6,518 nt of DNA from DASTRU01 sp035761045 (lineage in GTDB: Bacteria; Pseudomonadota; Gammaproteobacteria; Burkholderiales; Burkholderiaceae_E). The notes beneath the pieces were generated by a model. It made no database searches. It was not told the DNA's origin and saw only the letters and a program-made list of their open reading frames with translations. Shown here piece after piece: positions 1 to 6,073 of the stretch. The stretch's first letter is position 1. Every line of letters begins with the position of its first letter. The position numbers and the translations under genes are program-made. The stretch spans positions 1 through 6,518 of the forward strand of contig DASTRU010000157.1 of NCBI GenBank assembly GCA_035761045.1, in the 5' to 3' direction.

Positions 1-2693
1 GACGCACTGCTGTCGATCCTAAACAAGGTGGACGGCGTGATGAGCGCGACGTCCCCAGGCTCGCCCTTGCTGGTGCGCTTGTCTTTCACCACGAAGAACC
101 GATCATTCGTGTTTTCAAGCAACGGCTTTTCACGGTCACCCGAGCCGAGCAACAGCACGGTGAAATCGCGGCTTGTGATGACGTCCGGCGCGAAGAAGGT
201 TTTACGCGTGCCGGTCGTGCCATCGCTACCGTCGTTCAACGCGGCGATCTTGGTGATGACCCACGCGCTCGGGTCGCGCGCCAGGCCGCCCGAGCCTTCA
301 ATGTCGATGCGATACACCTGCGCGCGCATATCGACCGTGTAGGCGCGATCGACGTAGCCGTCGCCATCGGAATCGACTAACGAAATATCGGCGGCCACGC
401 TATAAGTCGTGGGCAGCGACGCGAGCACCGCGCCCGTGCGCATATCAAGCGCGTACACCACATTGCCCATCGTCGTCATGCCAGGCGTACTCGGGTCCTC
501 GGCCACGCTGTCGTAGCCGCCACCGATGAGCAACACGGGATCGGTACGGCCCTTCACGCGCGCCACCTTAGGCTGCGACCAAGTTTGTCCAAGCCGTGCA
601 AAGCCGATATCGCTTGAGCTCTTGCGCCACAACACCTTGGGCGATGCCGGATCGGACACATCGAAGGCATACAAAAAACGTCCACCACGACGCACCGCCA
701 CGAAAATGATGACTTCACCCGTCGAGATGTTTTGATAAAGACCGATGGGTCCATCGAAGAAGTAATCGCGCGGCGATGAAGGCGTGCTCGACACCGTCGT
801 CGGATACGTTACTTCAGGATCGTTCTCGCGCAGCCGCTTCAAACGCGCGAAGTGCTCGGGCGCCACGAACGACCATAACTCCGAGCCCGCGCCGCTACCC
901 GTTTGGTTTCCATTCACCGCGCGCAGCATGCCGTCGTTGGAGCCGTAGAAAACGACGATGCGGTTGTTTCCGCTTGCGTCCTTGCCATAGTTCACGACGA
1001 TGGGCCGCGTGTGCAGCACATCGCCATGAACCGAGGCGCGCACGGTCACCGTGTTCGTCGCGTCGTAGCCCGTTCCTAATTGGTCGCGCGCCGCGGAATA
1101 ACGCGTGGTGTTCGCCGCCGTCGTATTGTCCTCGCCACGCAGCCAATCAATCAGTAAGTCTTTCTTGGTGGCGTCGTACGCCGCGTCGAACAGCGCGGGC
1201 AGCAAGGTGGTGTTAGTGGTTTTGAATTGATGCGTCGAACCCGCGCTTGCCAAGCTCACGCCGGGAACGCACCCGGTTGGCGGGCAGGTATACACGCGAC
1301 GCCCACTCGTGCCGGTCAGATAGGTTTCACGCAGTATTTGCGCCGCGCCGCCACGTTCTACTAAATCGCCGTCGGGTCGATCGCTCGGTTTATCGGGCTT
1401 GATGGTTTTCCAAAACTCGCTCGCATGGGTCCAAAAACTAACGGCGTCCGGCGCGATGAACCCCGATGACGAGTTAATCGCGCTCGTGCCGGTCGAATCG
1501 GCTAATTGAATGCTGTCGCTCGCCACGTCATACGTGAATTGATATTGCTTTAGGTTGCCGACCCAACGTTGCAACGCATTCGCGTCGGGTCTAAACATGC
1601 CGATGAATACTTGGTTTAGGTAAGAGCCTTGCGCGTTCGCGCTGACCGGCAAGCTCGCCGACGCGAACACGCTGTTGGATGCTTTAATTTGATTGAGCAC
1701 GCGGGTAAGCGCGTCCACTAAGTCGTCGGTCTTCTTCGCTTCTTGATAAAGACCGCCACCCTTGGTCGCCACCCAACGCATGTAATTTGGATACGTGCCG
1801 TCGCTTGATGCACCAGTCACCGCGATCGTGTGAACGAGAATGGGCTGCGTGCCATCGCGCGAACTAATGTCGGCTTGCGACCGAAAAAAATCGGCGAACT
1901 CGTCGGACCAGTTATTTGCATCCGAATTCGAGACGTTTTGCGCGGTGGGAATCGAGATGGCGCTCGCGCTCGGGTTGATTCTCTTCAACAAACTCAAGGT
2001 GTTCGTGTTGTTGTCCTGCGGCGAGCCGTTACCGATATAGACGATATGCGAGGCCGTGCAGCTATTGAGCGCCGGACCCGCGTACTTAGCGCGCGAGGCG
2101 TCGGTAAAGGCGGTGGTGTCGAGCTTGGGCGGCGACATCGTGTTGCCTTTGTATACCGACGCGCTCGTCAACCATAAGTACGCTTCGTAAAACGACGCCG
2201 CCATCGTCGCGTTGTTCGTCTTGTCGGCGTTAATGCCTAAGCCGCTTATCAAATCGAGCAGTCTTTGTTTTTGCGCATCGGTCGTAATGTTGGAAAAGTT
2301 TTGGCGCGGATAACCGCTGTCGGAGCTTGCCGTCGATTCGTTGTACATCATGAGGCCGATGTTGAACTCCGACAGCGTCTCGATCGGCATGGCCGCGATC
2401 AACTTATACAGCGCGCATTTCTCGATGCCGAACTTCGTTCCTTCTTCCTTATTCGGCGACGAAGCTCTCACCATCGCGGCGGGTTCGTTGCACGGACCGA
2501 CGCTGATGCTCGACGACCAGTTGGCCGAGTTATCGAGAATGAATAAAACATTCGGCCGCCCCGAGGCCGCCGTCGGCAACGAATAAATATCGATATCGTC
2601 GGCGTGCGACGCCGTGTTGAAGAGCGCAATGAAAATCAACGCGACGAAAGCGCGCGGTTGGCGCAGCCATGAGACGAGGGCGTTAGTTTTCAT
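1..2693 (-). CDS. pilY1: PilY1-type pilus tip adhesin/assembly factor, 3' end cut by window
   Basis: The frame is open from ATG at 2693 to the left edge (897 codons, no stop), so the C-terminus is missing; characterised PilY1 proteins run to about 1100-1200 residues. It begins with a Sec-type signal peptide (hydrophobic stretch about 15-27, likely cut after SHA at 31). A VWA-like domain follows (about 48-335), with NVLFILDNSANWS as the metal-site strand. The C-terminal beta-propeller of the PilC/PilY1 family starts near 550, with HGDVLHTRPIVV (556-567), VVFYGSNDGMLRAV (580-593) and VLLIGGGYDS (720-729). A calcium-loop-like DSDGDGYVD lies at 774-782, where Pseudomonas PilY1 has its Ca-binding loop. 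The start is supported by AAAGGCGG upstream. PilY1 is exported and acts at the pilus tip in priming, adhesion and surface sensing. Last gene visible in the operon, 27 bp after pilX. Family assignment is firm; the ligand is unknown. Confidence 0.96.
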   Translation of the reverse strand, partial: MKTNALVSWLRQPRAFVALIFIALFNTASHADDIDIYSLPTAASGRPNVLFILDNSANWSSSISVGPCNEPAAMVRASSPNKEEGTKFGIEKCALYKLIAAMPIETLSEFNIGLMMYNESTASSDSGYPRQNFSNITTDAQKQRLLDLISGLGINADKTNNATMAASFYEAYLWLTSASVYKGNTMSPPKLDTTAFTDASRAKYAGPALNSCTASHIVYIGNGSPQDNNTNTLSLLKRINPSASAISIPTAQNVSNSDANNWSDEFADFFRSQADISSRDGTQPILVHTIAVTGASSDGTYPNYMRWVATKGGGLYQEAKKTDDLVDALTRVLNQIKASNSVFASASLPVSANAQGSYLNQVFIGMFRPDANALQRWVGNLKQYQFTYDVASDSIQLADSTGTSAINSSSGFIAPDAVSFWTHASEFWKTIKPDKPSDRPDGDLVERGGAAQILRETYLTGTSGRRVYTCPPTGCVPGVSLASAGSTHQFKTTNTTLLPALFDAAYDATKKDLLIDWLRGEDNTTAANTTRYSAARDQLGTGYDATNTVTVRASVHGDVLHTRPIVVNYGKDASGNNRIVVFYGSNDGMLRAVNGNQTGSGAGSELWSFVAPEHFARLKRLRENDPEVTYPTTVSSTPSSPRDYFFDGPIGLYQNISTGEVIIFVAVRRGGRFLYAFDVSDPASPKVLWRKSSSDIGFARLGQTWSQPKVARVKGRTDPVLLIGGGYDSVAEDPSTPGMTTMGNVVYALDMRTGAVLASLPTTYSVAADISLVDSDGDGYVDRAYTVDMRAQVYRIDIEGSGGLARDPSAWVITKIAALNDGSDGTTGTRKTFFAPDVITSRDFTVLLLGSGDREKPLLENTNDRFFVVKDKRTSKGEPGDVALITPSTLFRIDSSA

Positions 2694-2698
2694 GATGA

Positions 2699-2706
2699 CC
2701 GCCTTT
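2699..2706 (-). promoter_or_regulatory. Ribosome binding site of pilY1
   Basis: AAAGGCGG on the minus strand lies five bases before the ATG at 2693, in the 27-bp gap after the pilX stop. pilY1 is the only gene after fimT that does not overlap its predecessor, so this site probably lets it initiate independently of translational coupling. Confidence 0.6.
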
Positions 2707-2720
2707 AATAATCGGAACGG

Positions 2721-3308
2721 CTACTTGCACTTAGTTGCGAGATCGATGGAGGCCGTGCGTAACGAAACGCCTTGATGCATGGTGACTTCCGAACCAGTGC
2801 GCGCATCGGCGGAACGAACGGTGATGTCCCATTCCGTATCGGCGCACAACGAACCCGCGGATGAACCGCTATTGGTGATGATTCCGGAGTTTTGGACCGA
2901 CGAGCTGCTAAAGCATGGCGAGTCGTTGGTGTTGTTGATATCGAGCTCGTTTAAGGGAATGGTGCGAGCACGAATGCAATATGGGTCGGTAGTCGCGCCG
3001 TTCGCATCGCGCATTTGCGTCACGACATCGGTAGTGCCGTCGCCGTTGAAGTCGGTGTCGACTCGCGCCACCGCGGCCACGCCCGTTGGATTGGTGGCGA
3101 ACTCTTCCGAACTAATGGTTTGCTCGACGAGCACTTGCGCGGCGGCCACGACTTCCTGGCGGCTTTGCATATTGCCGGCGATCAACACATTCGTCGTGCT
3201 CGAACGCAGCCCCGCGAGCGCGAACAATGAAAACAACAGCAAAAACACGATCGCGATCACGAGCGAGAAGCCACGCTGCCGCGCGGATGAGCAAGCGGTG
3301 TGTTTCAT
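2721..3308 (-). CDS. pilX: PilX-like minor type IV pilin
   Basis: 195 residues. A prepilin leader of 13 residues ends in QRG, followed by FSLVIAIVFLLLFSLFAL. The position normally held by Glu5 of the mature pilin is Ile, as is frequent in PilX and the related GspK. The early segment SSTTNVLIAGNMQSR matches the PilX N-terminal family (usually N...AGN...R), and the overall length fits. A soluble domain with four Cys (111, 132, 155, 194) follows and carries an acidic loop, DTDFNGDGTTD, at 84-94. I chose the ATG at 3308 because it sits just before the leader, has a strong GGGAGGTG site upstream, and overlaps the pilW stop as ATGA; the longer frame to 3503 lies inside pilW. In known systems PilX joins PilV, PilW and FimU in the priming complex that carries PilY1. 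Confidence 0.93.
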   Translation of the reverse strand: MKHTACSSARQRGFSLVIAIVFLLLFSLFALAGLRSSTTNVLIAGNMQSRQEVVAAAQVLVEQTISSEEFATNPTGVAAVARVDTDFNGDGTTDVVTQMRDANGATTDPYCIRARTIPLNELDINNTNDSPCFSSSSVQNSGIITNSGSSAGSLCADTEWDITVRSADARTGSEVTMHQGVSLRTASIDLATKCK

Positions 3309-4312
3309 GACACCTCCCGCCGACCAGCCACGTTGTTGAGGCGGATCGTGGTCGTGACTAACCGGCAGCGATAACCGCTTGGGCATGTCTCGGTTTCGTG
3401 CGATGGACCAAGGTTGAAGGTGTGCGTGGCATCGTCCAAGCTTTGCGACGGTTCGGTACTGCGCACGAGCACGTGCAAGCGAACGGCAACCACGTTCGCC
3501 CATTGATCGGTCGCGGCACCGGTCGCGGTCACATAAGGCAAGAAGGTATCGGGCGTGCCATCGCCATCGATGTCGAAGCCGTACTCCACTTGCAAGCGTT
3601 CCACGCCTTCGGCCAAGGCGGTCGATGTCAACACGCCATCACGCATCTCCAATCGCTTAAGCGTGGGAATACCGTCGGATGGCGCGCATTCGTTGCACGA
3701 GGCGATGTAATACGCGCGCGAGAAAAACCGCGCGATGCGCTGGCTCGTGCCATTGCACTTCACGTTGCGCAGCGTAAGGTCCGAGATATTGTTCGACGCG
3801 CCAAACGTCGTCGCATCGTCCGGGCATTGCGACACTTGCACGTATAAGTTTTTATTGTTGGTCGCGGCGGCCGAGTACGGCAATGACGAGGCGCGTCTCA
3901 CGATGATCACGTCGTTCGACGGCTTGAGGTTGGTCAGGCATGAGATCTCGGAGGCGGCGACTAATGGATCGTTGTAGCCGCGAATGGGCGCTGGCATTTG
4001 CACGGGGTTGACCGATGGATTCCAGCCCAACGCCGTCGCGTCGTTCACCGCGATTTGGCATGGCGATGGATCGTCGCGCCATTGCACCGTGTTCGACGGA
4101 CCAAAGGTGCCGTAAAACCCGGCGTGGTGAAGATCGTCGCCCATCATGTCGGCCGCGAAACGGCTGTTCTCCATCAAGCGGCTTACGCGATCGAGTTCGG
4201 CGCGCTGCGCCGACGTGGATCCAAACATCGTCACCAACCCCGCACTCACGAGCAGACCGATCGTGATGGCGATCATCAGCTCGATCAAGGTATAGCCCGA
4301 CGAACGCTTCAT
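3305..4312 (-). CDS. pilW: PilW-like minor type IV pilin
   Basis: 335 residues, the largest pilin-like protein here, as expected for PilW. The short leader MKRSSG is followed by YTLIELMIAITIGLLVSAGL, with Glu at mature position 5 (residue 11). The segment RLMENSRFAADMMGDDLHHAGFYG (about 45-68) is the typical PilW/PilJ start of the globular part, where the alpha helix runs into the domain. Further features are eight Cys, including C206-N-E-C209, a RFFSRAYYIAS strand (195-205), and YGFDIDGDGTPD (244-255), an acidic Asp/Gly loop. Start: ATG at 4312 directly before the leader, overlapping the pilV stop (ATGA) with GCGGGG upstream; the frame open to 4507 belongs to antisense-free pilV sequence and is not used. 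It is expected in the inner membrane before assembly, then in the pilus tip complex with PilV, PilX and PilY1. Confidence 0.94.
   Translation of the reverse strand: MKRSSGYTLIELMIAITIGLLVSAGLVTMFGSTSAQRAELDRVSRLMENSRFAADMMGDDLHHAGFYGTFGPSNTVQWRDDPSPCQIAVNDATALGWNPSVNPVQMPAPIRGYNDPLVAASEISCLTNLKPSNDVIIVRRASSLPYSAAATNNKNLYVQVSQCPDDATTFGASNNISDLTLRNVKCNGTSQRIARFFSRAYYIASCNECAPSDGIPTLKRLEMRDGVLTSTALAEGVERLQVEYGFDIDGDGTPDTFLPYVTATGAATDQWANVVAVRLHVLVRSTEPSQSLDDATHTFNLGPSHETETCPSGYRCRLVTTTIRLNNVAGRREVS
3311..3318 (-). promoter_or_regulatory. Strong Shine-Dalgarno of pilX inside the end of pilW
   Basis: GGGAGGTG on the minus strand is the best ribosome binding sequence in the operon. It lies within the last codons of pilW, two bases before the pilX ATG. 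It settles the pilX start at 3308 against the longer upstream frame, and suggests high or reinitiation-driven translation of pilX. Confidence 0.75.
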
Positions 4313-4875
4313 GGCGACCCCGCTAAGGCTAGCGAACCAATACGCACGATCGAAGTAACGACACGGCGTTGATCCTCGTTGCCGTATTCGCCCTGCCCGC
4401 AATTCATGTAGACCGCATTCGTCGCGGGCGCCGCCGTCGGTGTTTGACCAAGCCAGGCCACCGCGATGGCGTACACATTGTTGACCGCGTCGATTTGATA
4501 AATGCACCCTTTGGCGCGCATCAACACACCCGCGTTGTCGGCGCCAATTTTTTCGTTAGCCCCCATCAACAAATTGGCCCATTCGCATTTGTCGCGCGCG
4601 GCTAGGTTGGGTTGCGTCGCGCAGTCGCCGCCTAATGCGCCGGTGGAGTCGGTGATGTAATCGGCCGCGCGTTTGCGGTTGGCGTTTAGCCGGTCGACCA
4701 TGTCTTGCACGAGCAATAAGGCTTGCGTGCGTTGCGTGGCATCGGCTTCGGTCGCGAACGAACGGCCGACAAGCCCCGCGAGCCCCACGAGGGCGAACGC
4801 CACGATCAATAGCGTGACGAGCACCTCGATCAACGCAAAGCCCTGAGCGCTATGAGGAGGAGAGGCGCGCTTCAT
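4309..4875 (-). CDS. pilV: PilV-like minor type IV pilin
   Basis: 188 residues. A leader of 12 residues ends in QG, then FALIEVLVTLLIVAFALVGLAGL, with Glu at mature position 5 (residue 17). The following LLLVQDMVDRLNANRKRA (54-71) is the characteristic PilV stretch (family pattern: A..MvDRi.aNr.aa.. .Y). Cys residues at 85, 97, 124 and 159 could form two disulfides; YAIAVAWLGQ (135-144) is the usual C-terminal beta strand. Starts with ATG at 4875, overlapping the fimT stop by four bases, and ends overlapping pilW by four bases, so it is tightly coupled on both sides. PilV is a minor pilin of the priming subcomplex in characterised T4a pili. GspI of type II secretion is the closest alternative family, but the neighbours PilW, PilX and PilY1 make PilV the right name. 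Confidence 0.93.
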   Translation of the reverse strand: MKRASPPHSAQGFALIEVLVTLLIVAFALVGLAGLVGRSFATEADATQRTQALLLVQDMVDRLNANRKRAADYITDSTGALGGDCATQPNLAARDKCEWANLLMGANEKIGADNAGVLMRAKGCIYQIDAVNNVYAIAVAWLGQTPTAAPATNAVYMNCGQGEYGNEDQRRVVTSIVRIGSLALAGSP

Positions 4876-5378
4876 GTGCAGCTCACGCTGGTTGAACGCG
4901 ATTGTCCGGACGGATCGATACGCACTAAACGACCGGGCATGCCGGTGCTATCCGGCGGACACACCTTAAAGCTCGAGATATCGGCGATGACGACGCGCCC
5001 GGCCGCATCGAAACTCAGTGAAGTGGGCGCGCCTGAGAATCCCACCATGTTGCCCACCGCGTTACGGGTGCGCAGCATTTCATTGCGGCTTGCGTCGGCG
5101 GGGTCGATACGCGTGATCGACCACCCCTGCGTCCATTGCCCGCCTAAGGGACTCACGGCCACGACCGAGTTGCGCTTGACGGCCTCGCTGCGCGCGAAGT
5201 TCAAGTCCGCGAGTAAGTCGGCTGTCGTGCTGCGTACACGCATCGTGGCCGACAAGCTCGAAAAATTAGGCGACGCGATCGCCAGCACCACGGCGGCCAC
5301 GGCCAATACCAATAACGCTTCCACAAGCGTGAAGCCACTAGCGCGCGACGACGACACGGATGAATGCTTCATTCGCAT
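4872..5378 (-). CDS. fimT: FimT/FimU-type (GspH family) minor pilin
   Basis: 168 residues from ATG at 5378. A leader of 15 residues ends in SG, followed by FTLVEALLVLAVAAVVLAIASP with Glu at mature position 5 (residue 20). LLADLNFARSEAVKRN (55-70) is the hallmark of the GspH/FimT family, followed by QWTQGWSI (81-88). The C-terminal part has FKVCPP (138-142) and GRLVRIDPSGQSRS (149-162), with C140 and C167 a likely disulfide. The usual DNA-binding GRxR of competence FimT reads GQSR here. An in-frame second ATG at 5372 is an alternative start; I prefer 5378 because GGTG from the pilE stop lies five bases upstream. The frame runs on to 5468 inside pilE, which is coding in another frame. FimU, which fills the same slot in pseudomonads, cannot be separated from FimT by this sequence alone. 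Confidence 0.92.
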   Translation of the reverse strand: MRMKHSSVSSSRASGFTLVEALLVLAVAAVVLAIASPNFSSLSATMRVRSTTADLLADLNFARSEAVKRNSVVAVSPLGGQWTQGWSITRIDPADASRNEMLRTRNAVGNMVGFSGAPTSLSFDAAGRVVIADISSFKVCPPDSTGMPGRLVRIDPSGQSRSTSVSCT

Positions 5379-5382
5379 GGCA

Positions 5383-5808
5383 TCACCAACAGTTTCCGGT
5401 GGATGGAGTCTTCGCGCCCGATTGATTGATGGTGAGCGTGCCGCAGGTATCGCTGGCTTGCCCACCATAGGGCGCGGCGGTAACGGTAAACGTGGGCGGC
5501 GGGCCGTTCGCGACCGCGATCGTGACGTTGTAGTAACGCGAAACGTCGGCGGGCACCGTCATCTTGAGCGAAGCGACATCGGCCGCGTACGAGCGCCGAT
5601 CCAGCATGTATTGATGCTGGCGGCTTGCGATGTCGTTAATGAAGCCTTGCGCGTCCGAACGATGCGCGCGCAATAAATACTGCGCGTACTGCGGCACCGC
5701 GACGGCGGCAAGAATGCCGATGATCGCGATGACGACAATCAATTCGATGAGGGTAAAGCCATGCGGCTTAAGGTGCGGCGCCCTTGCGCAACCACCGATA
5801 GCGGACAT
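5383..5808 (-). CDS. pilE: PilE-like type IV pilin, first gene of the operon
   Basis: 141 residues. A long 17-residue leader ends in KPHG, followed by FTLIELIVVIAIIGILAAVAVPQY, the classic type IV prepilin signature with Glu at mature position 5 (residue 22). The alpha1 helix continues through LLRAHRSDAQGFINDIASRQHQYMLDR, then YAADVASLK. The C-terminal loop is bounded by C122 and C140 (TCGTLTINQSGAKTPSTGNCW in two parts), the D-region pattern of small PilE-type minor pilins. The next gene, fimT, starts four bases after the stop. No other in-frame start lies between 5808 and the cleavage site, so the start is firm, although the Shine-Dalgarno (GAG six bases upstream) is weak. It probably acts as a minor subunit linking the tip complex to the fibre; whether it can be the major pilin cannot be told from the sequence. 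Confidence 0.93.
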   Translation of the reverse strand: MSAIGGCARAPHLKPHGFTLIELIVVIAIIGILAAVAVPQYAQYLLRAHRSDAQGFINDIASRQHQYMLDRRSYAADVASLKMTVPADVSRYYNVTIAVANGPPPTFTVTAAPYGGQASDTCGTLTINQSGAKTPSTGNCW

Positions 5809-5824
5809 GGAATTCTCGCGTCTT

Positions 5825-5841
5825 GAGTTTTAGCCGAACTC
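5825..5841. repeat. Short inverted repeat GAGTT/AACTC before pilE
   Basis: GAGTT (5825-5829) and AACTC (5837-5841) form a five-base-pair stem with a seven-base loop, about 16 bases before the pilE start and so within the likely 5' leader of the mRNA. It is short enough to be chance. Confidence 0.25.
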
Positions 5842-5860
5842 CAATTTAGTGAGCCGGCCA

Positions 5861-5880
5861 AAAAATGACGTGTAATTTTT
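5861..5880. repeat. AT-rich inverted repeat AAAAAT/ATTTTT
   Basis: AAAAAT (5861-5866) and ATTTTT (5875-5880) flank the eight bases GACGTGTA. As an RNA hairpin it would be weak; as DNA it could be an operator or simply AT-rich composition. Confidence 0.25.
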
Positions 5881-5886
5881 CCAATG

Positions 5887-6042
5887 CCCTCAAAACCCTT
5901 GTGCGTTTAGTCACTTGATTTCGAGAAAGATGCGACCGAACCGATAAGGTGCACATTTTTCTCGTGTCCAAGCTCTTGACATCAGGAATTTCCTAATATC
6001 TAAACTTAAGGAAATACTGAAGTTTTCCCTCGCGCAAACCCT
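5887..6042. repeat. Two spaced direct repeats CCCTC-N-AAACCCT
   Basis: CCCTCAAAACCCT at 5887-5899 and CCCTCGCGCAAACCCT at 6027-6042 share CCCTC and AAACCCT, separated by one and four bases respectively, and are about 140 bp apart in the same orientation. The entry spans both copies; the intervening bases are not part of the repeat. Function unknown. Confidence 0.35.
5984..6015. repeat. Overlapping inverted repeats AGGAATTTCCT and ATTTCCT/AGGAAAT
   Basis: AGGAATTTCCT (5984-5994) is an 11-base palindrome around a single central base. Its right half also pairs with AGGAAAT at 6009-6015 (seven base pairs with ATTTCCT at 5988-5994, loop of 14). Three evenly oriented AGGAA/TTCCT half-sites within 32 bp resemble a repressor or activator operator, though AT-rich DNA gives such matches easily. 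Confidence 0.4.
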
Positions 6043-6052
6043 GAAAAAACTT
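6020..6052. repeat. Inverted repeat AAGTTTT/AAAACTT downstream of gcvP
   Basis: AAGTTTT (6020-6026) and AAAACTT (6046-6052) can pair over seven bases around a 19-base loop that contains one CCCTC-N4-AAACCCT element. A second small stem, CCCT (6039-6042) with AGGG (6053-6056), competes with it. It lies 22-54 bases after the gcvP stop, so a weak terminator is possible, but the stem is AT-rich and no U tract follows on the minus strand. Confidence 0.35.
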
Positions 6053-6073
6053 AGGGACTTCTCTTAATTCAAT

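Larger units (their letters stand above)
5809..6073 (-). promoter_or_regulatory. Intergenic leader between gcvP and the pilin operon
   Basis: This is the only non-coding stretch of size in the window and is visibly more AT-rich than the genes. It must contain the operon promoter unless transcription reads through from gcvP. I find no convincing -35/-10 pair on the minus strand, no GG-N10-GC sigma-54 core, and no GC-rich hairpin followed by a U tract that would end gcvP. It does contain several short inverted and direct repeats, listed separately. No ORF with a credible ribosome binding site is present. Confidence 0.5.

Noticed and set aside
776..1216. 146-codon plus-strand frame and other frames within 1-2600
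   Set aside because: All are shadows of the continuous minus-strand pilY1 frame, which shows recognisable VWA and propeller motifs throughout.
731..1757. Thirteen-base direct repeat TTGATAAAGACCG at about 732 and 1744
   Set aside because: Both copies encode the same short peptide (GLYQ) in pilY1 at unrelated domain positions; coincidence of codon choice is enough.
2779..3339. 186-codon open frame on the plus strand
   Set aside because: Antisense shadow of pilX; no ribosome binding site and no recognisable domain.
3309..3503. N-terminally extended start of pilX, with similar extensions of pilW (to 4507) and fimT (to 5468)
   Set aside because: The extensions lie inside the preceding gene and would bury the prepilin leader; the internal starts coincide with overlaps or short gaps and place the cleavage site 6-15 residues from the N-terminus.
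4852..5676. 274-codon open frame on the plus strand
   Set aside because: It lies antisense to fimT and pilE, both of which have clear prepilin signatures, and its translation is low-complexity Arg/Ala/Thr-rich with no family resemblance.
5850..5870. Sigma-54 promoter near TTGGCCGG on the minus strand
   Set aside because: No GC dinucleotide occurs at the required ten-base spacing from the GG.
5976..5999. TTGACA followed by TAATAT on the plus strand as a promoter
   Set aside because: The spacing is only 12 bases and no gene lies downstream on the plus strand; it would run antisense into gcvP. An antisense RNA cannot be excluded but has no support.
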